From positions 1,132,501-1,196,500 of the forward strand of contig CM067529.1 in the NCBI GenBank assembly GCA_034509925.1: a stretch of DNA of 64,000 nucleotides. The letters run 5' to 3'. Below are positions 52,701-62,664 of this stretch, one piece after another (positions within the stretch are counted from its first letter, which is position 1; each line of letters begins with the position of its first letter). The notes under the pieces were generated by a model that was given only the letters and a program-made list of their open reading frames with translations, was not told the origin of the DNA and did not search any database. Position numbers and translations under genes: made by a program. Origin of the DNA: Hirudinaria manillensis (lineage: Eukaryota > Annelida > Clitellata > Hirudinida > Hirudinidae).

Positions 52701-55700
52701 CATTCCCAATTACCCTTGTTGTCATCGCATTATTTATTCATATTTAATTTGTAAATCACGATTCATACTTAACATCCATAAAATTATCCTTCTTTGTTAA
52801 CAGACAAGCCTAGGTTCCCAACCAACCAGATGAAGGAAGCTTACATCTGGGCCCAAAAGACGAGGAACATTTCCTGCGAGGCGGATGCTCAGCCTCTTGC
52901 GGAGTTCCACTGGTCAAGAGACAATGATTCGGTCGTGGAAAACTCCACCTACAGGATTTTCCAGCTGGAAAAGAAGAGCATCCTTGAGGTTTGTTTGTTT
53001 GTTTGTTTGTTTCGATGGAGTTTCTGGTAACTTTTCTCAAAGCTTTATGTCATCGACACACGTCAGAATCAAAAGATGACTTGCAGGCGTATTTTATTTT
53101 ATCAATTTGCCATGGATTTCTAGAGTTAAGACTTGTATAGGGTTAGGGTAGAGTCTAGGTAGAGTTAGGTTAAGATCTGAATGGGTTAGGATCCATACTG
53201 TGAGTTGTCTTTTGCCTGTCACTTATCCAACGCTCGTTGATATCCTTGAAATTTTTTAGATCACGGTTCGAGAAGTGGATCAATTCTGGATTTACGGGAA
53301 ACTGACCTGCAAGGCAGACAATGGCTATGGGCATGCTGTCGTGGACATTGATCTCATCAGGGCCAGTTAGTCCTTTAGAGAGCTTCTTTAAGATCTTAAT
53401 TGTCATCACAAATGAGCGATGATCACAAACTGAAGAAGCAAAGCTGAGACTTCAATATTGCAGAGTCTTGTTGTCATACCACAAAAACTCACTCAGTCCA
53501 TACAAACTCATTCATACAAACTCAGTCCAAACAAACTCATCCATACAAACTCATCCATACAAACTCATTCATACAAACTCATTCATTCAAACTCATTCAT
53601 ACAAACTCAGTCCAAACAAACTCGGTCCATACAAACTCATTCATACAAACTCATAGCATACAACTCATCATTCCAGCCGTTCCCGACATACCCAAGTCCG
53701 TCGAGGTCCATCAGTACCTCCCCAACGGATTCATCCTGCGAGTCGTACCCCCCTTGGACGACGGTGGGGAGCCCCTGACCGGGTACCACGTCGAATACTC
53801 GGAAAAGAGTTCGTCAGATTACGAAGGTCGTTTCGTCCTCTAAAATCTTCCGATCGGCAGAATTTTTATTTTCCTTTTAAAAACAATTCTTTTAATTAAT
53901 GATAATTTCGTCAATCTAATTTCTTATGTCGTTGTTACTCTTATGCAGTATTTTTGCATCATTAATTATGTCTTATATTTTTTTTAAGTAATTTTTTAAA
54001 ATTATGTCCAATTTTTAATCATTTCTAAGAACGTGTGAATTTTTGATTAAACAGCTGCACTACACAACAAAACCGTCGAAGATGACGACGACGACGAGGA
54101 TGAAGACGACGAAGACGACGACGAGGAGGATCATCCTCCCTACAATGTGGCACTAGTTGAGCAAATAGGTAGGCGTGCCTTTAAGACCTACTTGAATAAC
54201 ATTAACATTTCATTTGCATAGATTATTTTTTTTCAATGATCCGATACCAATTTCATTAACATATCATTTGCATAGATTATTTTTTTCAATGATCCGATAC
54301 CAATTTCATTAACATATCATTTGCATAGATTTTTTTTTTCAATGATCCGATACCAATTTCATTAACATATCATTTGCATAATAGACGATCACTTGCTCAA
54401 GATTGAGAACCTGAAGCCGAGCACTCACTACGTCCTCAAAGTGAGGGCAAAAAATGAGGTCGGAGTTGGGGAGCACGTGACCTTGAAGGAGAAGACGGAG
54501 GACATCAGTGAGTCATTGTTGTTGTTTACGTTGTTGTTTTTGTTGTTGTGTATTTTTAATGCTTAAAGTTTTATAGAAAGGGAATGAAGTTATTTCAAAT
54601 GAAGACCACATTAATTAAGGATATAAATGTCAATATAAAATGACAATTTAATTTTGTGTTTATTTCAATGAATAGATGAGTTTTGAGTTTTAGAAAAATA
54701 TCCATTGAAGTTTTTCCTATTTAGATTCATTATCAGTTATTTTTTGTTGTTGTGAGTCTATCATGCAGTGCTATTGATGCAACTAAATTACTTTACAATC
54801 GTTTGAATCTTTTTGTAGGAAAGCCGTACCCAATCAGCATCAAGTCTAAGTCAGTGGGAGGGGCTTACCACTACAACTTGGAGTGGGAGAAGCCGGAAAC
54901 AGGTGGTTCGCCCATTCAGGAGTACGAGTTCAAGTATAGACAGGTGAGTCCTTGTGGGTTTTTTTCATCTGATCTTTTATTTCTGATTTTATTGGACCTA
55001 AGTAGTTGTGTTTGAATAGGAAATGTAAACCATTTTGTGCAAAATATTTGCCAAGAAAGTATTATTAAAGATATTTCCTTTGTCTATTCCTATTGTACAA
55101 GAGTACAAGATCGCTGGAGCTGTTCAACTCGTTAGCTTGCAATCTGCCCGTTGGCATTCTGTTAAATGCCCATCATTTGCTCAAACAAAATTTCATTTCT
55201 CAACGTCTTTGCATTCCAGAAGATCATTGTCGACGGACAGGAGTCCCATTCCGATTGGACCACTCAGTTCAGGAAGGACGACCAGGAGCATCCTTTTGAA
55301 TCCTTCTTGTTGAAGAACTTGCAGCCCAATTCCACCTATCAACTCCAAGTCAGAGCCAAGAACGACATCGATTGGTCGGAATACTCGCCAATCATGGAGT
55401 TCCAAACTACCGAAGGTGGGAGGGAGTCGATTCTAAAGTGATTTTGTTCCACTCTAAATTGTTGTCTGGATTAATGTATTTATAAATCATCATCATCATC
55501 GCCATCAACCAATCAATCAATCGATCAACCTCATTGGTGGAATTAGGGAAAGGACAAATGACTTCATTTCAAATCGTTGCAAACCCTCGACACCCAGTTT
55601 TTCGAATCTTCATTTTCTTCTTCATTTTTTTTCTCTCCAGAAGCGGAGACAGAACAGGCACTGCAAGTTCAGAGCGCCATGAGCGGTGGAACGATCGTGG

Positions 55701-56934
55701 GAGTCGCACTGTTCGTTCTCTTCCTCCTCGTTGTCGTCATCGATCTTCTCTGCTACGTCTGCTGCCGCAAGGGCATCACCAACGCCCTGGTCACGAGATC
55801 GAGAGAAAGGAACAGGGCGGGAGAGAAGGAGAAAGTCATGGAGGAAGGAGAGAAGTAAGATTCTGTTTTGGTGTAGATTTAAAAGCTCCTTTATCGGGTG
55901 TTATGCATCATTTGCATCGAAGGATTGATCGTTCAGGCTGTCATTTTGCAGTCAGTTTTGTCATCGCGGCTTTCCTCTCCTTTTTGAGGAGCCAGCTTAA
56001 GTAGACAAATGATTGGCTTAATATTGAATTTGTGCTAGATTAAAAAAAAAATGAGGTCCTAAATTATTTAAATTACTTTCCTGATAAAATCCCCAACAAC
56101 TGCAAACTTATGATGCTGTTGTTGTTGTCGAAAGTCGTCTGCTCGTAAGACCTCTGATTTTGTTGCCCCAAATAGCAAGAACGTAGAAGCGGACGATATT
56201 CAGAACGATAATCCTGTCACCATGGAGGAGTGAGAGAAGGATGAATTTTGTTTATTGTTTAGAATATTTTCTATCGGCATGTTTGCTTTAGAAAGCTGGA
56301 AATGCAGTATTTTGGAGACTCTTTTGTCTTCAAAAGAAAAAAGTTGAAACGATGAGTTGGTCGTAAAATTTTGAGAATTTAAAAAGTCTCGCCGGATTTT
56401 TATGCATCAATTCATCAGTTTGTGATAATTAATTTGAGTTAATTTATGTTGCGGTTCAGTTTTGAGGTCGTGGTTTAGTTTTGAGGTCATGGCATGGATT
56501 GTCTTGAAAATATTCTGATTTCATTGTTTCTGCTCCTTTCGAAGGTCTTCTTTGTGCATGACTTACAAGAAGGTGGAATGTCGATTCCGGAGCCATCGTA
56601 ATAGTTCGATCCGATCGTACTTTAATTATTCTATTTTAATTATTTATTTTATTTATCTCGTAGGGACCTGCTAAAGACCCACGATGATGATGACATTAGG
56701 AAGCCTCCCATCATTGAAGAAACCTACGAGGTAGGAATTTTTGGGCCTGTTTCTTAGAATCGTGACTTTTCGAGTTCACTTCTTTCACCAATTCAGATTG
56801 ACATTTCAGTGGTAATTTAAAGAATGAATTAACATAAATTAAAAATTAATTAATTTCAAACTAAACATGTCGTGCACTCGGAATCGTCCTCCGCATTTCA
56901 GGACGAACTGGAATTGAAAAAGGAAGTCGCTTAA
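43677..56934 (+). CDS. Fas2/NCAM-type cell adhesion molecule (complete, 20 exons)
   Basis: Single-pass surface protein for homophilic adhesion, probably in axon bundling and synapses. Exons: 43677-43728, 45886-46045, 47054-47211, 47830-47964, 49094-49228, 49814-49926, 50140-50299, 50913-51064, 52276-52426, 52804-52988, 53260-53365, 53677-53826, 54055-54168, 54385-54507, 54819-54943, 55220-55415, 55641-55854, 56176-56229, 56664-56730, 56902-56934; 860 aa. A signal peptide (MAKNFVFLLLLVVEIYA) is followed by Ig1 (about 18-123), Ig2 (124-213), Ig3 (214-304), Ig4 (305-405), Ig5 (406-502), FN3-1 (503-631), FN3-2 (632-738), TM (about 756-779) and a short basic-then-acidic tail. Every Ig has its Cys pair, and domain borders coincide with phase-1 introns, two exons per Ig. 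Oddities: an acidic insert in FN3-1 (about 561-578) and a GC donor after Ig2 exon 1 (CAG|GCAAAT). Confidence 0.9.
45577..45646. repeat. (CAT)n microsatellite in Fas2-like intron 1
   Basis: About 70 bp of perfect trinucleotide repeat, part of a CAT-rich stretch (about 45565-45800) in the last 350 bases of the 2.1 kb first intron. Confidence 0.9.
48902..49078. repeat. (AAT)n tract in a Fas2-like intron
   Basis: About 175 bp of imperfect AAT/AATAT repeat immediately before the acceptor (AACAG at 49089-49093) of the second Ig2 exon. It forms the end of the intron that starts with the GC donor at 47965. Confidence 0.9.
49553..49768. repeat. (ATT)n tract in a Fas2-like intron
   Basis: About 215 bp of ATT with scattered GTT and ATC units, ending about 45 bases before the acceptor of the first Ig3 exon (49814). 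Poly-Ile and poly-Leu frames here are artefacts. Confidence 0.9.
50330..50585. repeat. minisatellite of about 36-bp units in a Fas2-like intron
   Basis: About seven degenerate tandem copies of a unit containing TTGATTGACTGGTTGATTG and then CTTTGTGTGTG, starting about 30 bases after the donor of the second Ig3 exon (50299). Copies become shorter and more diverged to the right. Confidence 0.85.
53475..53660. repeat. minisatellite of 10-14 bp units in a Fas2-like intron
   Basis: Tandem copies of CATACAAACTCATT/CATC and AGTCCAAACAAACTC variants, ending about 20 bases before the acceptor of the first FN3 exon (53677). Confidence 0.9.
54196..54384. repeat. 53-bp tandem repeat running into a splice acceptor
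   Basis: Three full copies plus a partial one with a 53-base period; landmark CCGATACC at 54241, 54294 and 54347. The last partial copy (CATTTGCATAATAG) is itself the acceptor of the exon at 54385. Each unit carries a T-run, so several copies resemble polypyrimidine tracts. Confidence 0.9.
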
Positions 56935-59051
56935 TCGTCCCGGGGCCACCGATGGGCATCGAAGATGTTTGTTTCCTATTCTCGTCACTTCTAATCAAAC
57001 TCCTTTTTACAGCTACAAGAAGAGGTCTTTCTGCACAAGTTCTAAGATTTTTTTTCCAATGTTGTTGTTGTTGTTGTTAAAATCTCGACGATAATTATTC
57101 TTGGGAATTTAGTTTTTCGCTTTTAAATGCAGTCCGAAAGAGTTTTTGTTTTCGCTGCCTTGCTGTCCTTAACACGAAGATGCACCTCTTTCCGGCTGCT
57201 TCTGTCATTTTGGGGCGATTATTTTTGTATAAAAAATGAAAACGATTACGTCACGCGTCCGGACGTGCACTGCCATTTGTAGATTTCCGAGCAAACAATT
57301 TCAAACCAATCGCTTCGTTTGTAAACGGCGTCGGAAATATTATTTCTCCAATCAAGTCTAGAATCTAATCTAGTTCTTTTGCGACGATTCTGTCCGTTCC
57401 GGTTTGCCGGCTCCTCGGACCTATTCGTGCCAAGGACCCGTTGATTGCCTGCCAAGGATCGCATCTAGTCAACCATGGCATCGACCAGTGCTCTGCCGGA
57501 CCACATTCCACGCTGTTTCCAATTCTACATTTACTTTCAGACGATGATGATGATGATGACAACAATGTTGGTGGTGTTTGTAATCATGTTCGCTAGTCTC
57601 ATTCTCTCGGAGAGTGACTCATTACGATGCCGTAGATTCTTTTCGTCGTTGCTTCTGTTGTTGCTCTTGTCGCCTGCAAACGACAACGATGAAAGTACGC
57701 GCTCGGTGTTGTGTCTCGGCTTTGCTGTTCCTTTGGTGTCATGTACAAGTTTTTATTGCAGAACCGCTTTGCTTCTGATGATTTTCAAAATGTTTCCATT
57801 TACATTTTCTCTCTCTTCGCTGCCGGTTTTTGCCACCAACAAACTCAAAACAAAAACGAAAGAATCTTGCGGATGTTCCCAAGGAGTCTCTGACATATCT
57901 CGCACCTTCAGTTTACAGGTTCCCAGACAGGTTTTTATTCTCTGCAAATAATGCTTTAAAATAACTCATTCTTTGGCCAGCTGCAAGTTATTTATTGCTG
58001 GTCATCAATGTCCGTGTTTTGTGTTGCCTTGATTTTATTTTTTGCGTCTCGGAAAATAATATCTGTTCGTAAGTCGTCTGTATGCCTAGCTAAGCGTTCG
58101 CATATCTTCCTCCACTTTGTTGTACTGCGTTTCATCTGAGTTAGCTTTGAACATACATTCATTAAAAATATTTTCTCAGAGTCTCTCTTTTTTTTTCCTG
58201 TGGTGACCCCAATTTGATTTGGATCAGCCTTCGCTTGGCTTGGAAAATCCCAGAGAGCAGGTTAATAATAGTAAAAGAGAAATAATGATTTCATGATGTC
58301 CTCAAAGAGAGGAATCGGTGCAAAAGCACAGGGTGAGGTCTGCTTTGGGGGCTGAACAAGCACTTGCTTGGCAATTTCAGCATCCTTAACAAACATCGTT
58401 TTCATGGTCCGAAGAAAACATGGCCGTCTGTTTTTGATTTTTAATGAATTCTCACGTCACATGAAGGTGAAAACGTCTCTATGCATGGAATCGGATGGAA
58501 AATTCTAAATGACTAACATTTTGCAAAGCCACGATGGATATGGAAAGTGACCTCGCCGAAACGTTAAAAGAATGCTTGGCTAGGAAATGATTTTCCACGC
58601 GAGCTGCGAGATTCTGCCGACACGTGTTCGCAGTTAAGTGCTGCAAAAATCTCTTCTAAGCATATATTGAGATGTTTCTAAGCAAATGTGATGCGTAACT
58701 GATGGCATACTTATAACGTAACAATGACTCTCTCCCTCTCTCTCTCTCTTAGTAGTCTCGTTTAGCAGAAGGTGGAGTTTTCCAGGAGTTTTGGATTGCC
58801 GGTCCGGCATCGCTCCGGCATCAAAAGCATTGATAAAAACACGCACAAAAGATCGAGACGAGTGTCTTCAAGTTTCAATCGAACCCATTCAAAGGCTGCG
58901 AATTACGCGCCGATCCGCGAAAGGATCCGCGTTGGCTGGAATTGGAAGACATCGCACTTGACCAAACCTGCAACGTCGAGAAGCTTCTAATTGAAACGGA
59001 GAAGAGAAGGGCCGAATTCCTCCTACGTACGACCGGAAGTCGGGCAGTCTT
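56935..59051. other. intergenic region between converging genes
   Basis: It holds the 3' UTRs of the Fas2-like gene (left) and of the minus-strand gene that ends at 59052 (right). Open frames with poly-Met or poly-Leu near 57540-57670 follow short ATG/TTG repeats and are not supported. A coding-looking plus-strand frame at its right end is listed separately. Confidence 0.5.
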
Positions 59052-59106
59052 TTACCAGAATTTGTTGCTATATACCACGCTGACTGTTACGATTATGGCC
59101 ATGCAG
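58852..59106 (+). CDS. possible antisense coding exon
   Basis: Between an AG at 58850-58851 and a donor ATGCAG|GTAAAA at 59106/59107, the plus strand reads an uninterrupted 85-codon frame with protein-like composition (ADPRKDPRWLELEDIALDQT, then VEKLLIETEKRRAEF, then a hydrophobic end). It overlaps the last 55 bases of the well-supported minus-strand gene. No partner exon was found and the acceptor has a poor pyrimidine tract. It could be chance, a relic, or a real overlapping gene. Confidence 0.2.
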
Positions 59107-62093
59107 GTAAAAGCCGATATGGCCAGGACCAGCCATCGGTACTTGAACTGTCTCGAGACGACGCTGCGCAAGAAGAGAGGGGAGGAGCGATGGTGCTTGG
59201 TCGCCGGAGCCTGGAGTAGCGAGTCATTGATATTGCTCGAGCTGGAAATCCTTTTGATCGGCCTGGCACTTCCGTTCATGAGCTGACCTATTTGGCCCGT
59301 CAAGTACAGTCTGAAGGGAGAGAAGAATTCAAGTTTAATTGAATTGAAGCAATGGTTTGTATTTTTTTAAGTGGTCTTTTATCCATCACAAAGTATTCTG
59401 TCATGGGAGGCAATGTGGAGTTTCATGCGCATTCTCTTCCCGAATGAATTTTAGAGGCGCACTGGAGTGAGTGAATGAATGAATGAATGAATGAATGAAT
59501 GAATGAATGAGTGAGTGAATGAATGAACGAACGAACGAATGAATGTTCTTTCATCTCATTCGCGATGATAATGAAGAAGATATTTGGAAATTGATTGAAG
59601 CCTGATTGAAACTTGATTGAAGCTTGATTGAAATTTGATTGAAATACCTGATGGTAAAGAGGAACTTCATTTCATCTTCTTGGCCTACGTCGTCGCAATA
59701 AATTTGCATCGGGTTAATCACCGTCTCTGCGCAGAGCACGTCGGCCCCTAAAATGGTTTACAAAGTTTGATGAAAAAACATGCCTGGATTTTACAAGATT
59801 ATTGCAAAAATAATTTTAATGAAAATTATAGAAACTAATTCGATCAATTAGGCCATACCATAACCAACAGTCTTTTCACGATAATTCATTAGAACTTGGA
59901 ACAATATTTCCCTACAACAGATTTCTCAAATGCAGCTTTGCTGCTGGGAATTATTCAGAATATTCCAGTTTCTCCTGAGTGGCAGATGTACATTTCTCAT
60001 GCAATGGCCATGCAATCCAATTTATCGAAATTAAGTTAAATTAAGCCAGGAGGGTTTATTTTTTTTATTATATCGATTAAATACAAAAAAAAAGTCCACA
60101 TTTAATTATTTGTAATTATTAGGAGACCAAAAGGAATTCGAGATTATTAAAAAGACATAAAAGTTCAAAAATCCTTCCTTTTAACTCCATCTTTTCTTCC
60201 ATTTCAGCCCCAAAATCTTCTGTTTTTATTGCCATACTCTGGCCATTTTAGACTCAAATCCTCCCCTGCATCATCAACGAAGCTGACTGCAGTGAATGAA
60301 TGAAGCCTCAAATTCCTTTCTGAATATCATACCCTCAGTAAATAGCTTAATAAAACTTAATAAGACATCTATAAATACAATGATAATAACTCACGCAATA
60401 ATAAATTTAAATATAAATATAAAACTCATAAAAATTTAATGGCCGTGACAAACAGGCACTCGATTAAACTTTAAACTCGACCAAATCTCAGAACTTCTGA
60501 AAATTTACCTGAATTTCTGAGAAACGCCATCACCTTGGAGAATGTCTCCCTCATCTCTTCTGGCCTTTCCAGCTGCGTCCTGGAAAGGGGTGCCACGACC
60601 TCGCATCCGTCCCTCTCCCGGATCAGTTCGGGCGTGAAGGTCTCGTAGATGAACGGATAGGAGACCGGAAAGAGGTGTTGCGCTTCGTCGACTCCGCACT
60701 CGTCCTGCTTCGAGTCCGGCTTCAGGCTCTCGGAGGCTTCGTCGCGTTCTTCCAGGACGGCAAGGAGGGGCATTTTCGAGTGCTTGTTCGGCAGGACGAG
60801 GACTCTGAGGATGTAGATTCTCAAGATACGGAAAAACTCGACGGGTTCGAAGTTGTTGATGCCCGGCATGTTGAAGAAGCACGACTTGCCGAGGTCGAGG
60901 TGGGCACCTGGTAAGGGAATGTCAAAAGGAATGTCAGAGGGAATGTCAAAGGTAATGTCGGAGAAAAGGATTGAAAGTTAAAAGAGATGATCGGTTCAAT
61001 TATCTGACTTTAAATTATCCTTTAAAACCATGTCTTTCTCCAACTATGAACCAATGTTTTCAGTTAAAACATATCTTTATTCAGCTTTGAGCTAACCATT
61101 TTTTTTTAATTTTTGAATATTATCAGCTTGATGTTGACTTGTTATTCGAGCATATGAAGCAAAAAAAAGGTGGTGAAGCAAGAGTGTTACCTTGATCTTT
61201 TTGTACCATGACTGACTGCATGTTAGTTATGACCAACTCCCCTTCCTGGTCTTTCAGCCAGCAGTTCGCTCTTTCGGCCAAAACCTCGAATCCTTCGAAG
61301 CCGTCTTCCACTGGCATCGGCACGATGTCCTTGATGCCTTTCCGACGATGAATTAAAATCAGATTTTTAGTAATACACAAGTATACACAATGAACAACTA
61401 CGGCAATTTCTACAAATGTAACATTTGTACAACACATATCGATGATAACTAAACTAATTTACTGCAAACATTGCAAACGAGTTAACAGGAAAGTTTCAAT
61501 TTCAAGTCGTGGACAAATTCGAGACGGGGCCGTGCCCTCGACGTCTGCCAACGAGTCGGGGAAAGAGAAGTCGAACCGAGAGCCGCTCACTCAACGTCAA
61601 GTTCAACTTCCCGATGTGTAGCGCCATCTCCTTCGTGTAGAAGACCCTCAGAATGAATGCGTAGGCAGCATCCGTCTCCGCCTTCTCTGACCATCCGGTG
61701 ATGTTGTGCCTCACCTTTGACTTCACTACAGGTACGTCGACTGTTTCTATGGAGATAATCTTGCCTGTCAAAGAAACGATTCATTCAAAGGTATCCCGGA
61801 GCAGCTTCGACAGATTCGCGACGTCGATTTCGGTTTTGATGATAAAAGTCGCTGCAAACGCAAATCGACGCTTCGACATTTAACGGAACTCTCTCTGGAA
61901 ACCTGGGAATCCCAGAAACGCTCCAAAAATAACCCGAGGAAAAAAACGTCGGGAATTACCTGCCAAATGTTTGTGCTCGAATTTGCGGTTGATTTTCTGA
62001 ACGACGTCGTCCAGTCGATCGTTTTCGGCAGGCACGAAATCTTCGTAGTGGAGGACTTGAGGTTTGCCTTCGGTCCTTGGTATGAGCCACAGC
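59052..62093 (-). CDS. unrecognised protein with C-terminal transmembrane segment (six 3' exons; 5' end outside or hidden)
   Basis: Exons (minus order): 62093-61960, 61764-61591, 61337-61191, 60907-60509, 59747-59648, 59310-59052. All join in phase with good splice sites, giving about 403 residues with the beginning missing (the first exon seen starts with the last base of a codon). No family recognised. Segments seen: LWLIPRTEGKPQVLHYEDFV, GKIISIETVDVP, two N-glycosylation sequons (NIT, NLT), PVEDGFEGFEVLAERANCWL, a 133-residue exon with FNMPGINNFEPVEFFRILRI and an acidic stretch, CAETVINPMQIYCDD, a Ser-rich linker, and a final hydrophobic helix (WLVLAISAFTCMAIIVTV) followed by only about eight residues. 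This looks tail-anchored or single-pass. Upstream exons must lie beyond the LTR element at 62292 or in unrecognised sequence before it. Confidence 0.75.
59466..59544. repeat. (AATG)n microsatellite
   Basis: About 80 bp of GAAT/GAGT/GAAC tetranucleotide repeat in the last intron of the minus-strand gene (between 59310 and 59648). Confidence 0.9.
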
Positions 62094-62291
62094 CTGGAAC
62101 AGTTACAACAAAGTTGTTGATACAACAAAGTAATGTTTGTAAACAAACTTGTAGTATGGTAGAACATTCATTTCCACAGCCAGCTACACAAAGTCACGCT
62201 TGTAATTTAAAATGCCGTAAAGTCGTAATGCTAAACTCGTAAACGACGTAATGCAGTCATTTTAGCACCACGAATACGATTACGTTGATAT

Positions 62292-62583
62292 TGTTGGATC
62301 CCTAGATCCAATAAATTGAATAATATTTAAAATTATATTGCCGATTAATTATTTTAATAATTAATTTAGTGGCAATATAATTTGAGAATTAAATTGGTGC
62401 TATTCAGACTCTTTGGTTATGTACCTTTGACAAATGGATTTATATCGGAAAGTAGAGCGAGAGTAATAGAAACAGCAGATTTCAAGACTTAATCAATTAA
62501 GCATTTTACATCTTCCAAGCCATCGGACAACTTTCAATAAACCTGCCCTTCTATAATTAGTTTGAGGACCCTGGGTTATTACA
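62292..62583 (+). repeat. 5' LTR (292 bp)
   Basis: Starts TGTTGGATCC and ends GGGTTATTACA. It contains a long A/T palindrome (about 62330-62392: ATTATATTGCC matched by GGCAATATAAT with a self-complementary core) and an AATAAA at about 62535-62540 as a candidate poly(A) signal. The boundary is set by the start of the 3' copy at 63781, the primer-binding-like site and the TG...CA ends. Confidence 0.88.
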
Positions 62584-62600
62584 TTGGTGTCAGGAGTTGG
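62584..62600 (+). other. primer binding site of the LTR element
   Basis: TTGGTGTCAGGAGTTGG immediately follows the 5' LTR. From TGG onward it is complementary to a tRNA 3' end of the form ...CTCCTGACACCA. The tRNA species was not determined. Confidence 0.65.
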
Positions 62601-62664
62601 ATTTAGAGTTAAAGGGTATCCAAAAGTAACTAAAGTAGAAGCTTGTTTAGTTGAAAAGTGAACG

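Noticed and set aside
57475..57951. 158-codon plus-strand frame with poly-Met and poly-Leu
   Set aside because: Driven by short ATG and TTG repeats after the Fas2-like 3' end; no family resemblance and no splice evidence.
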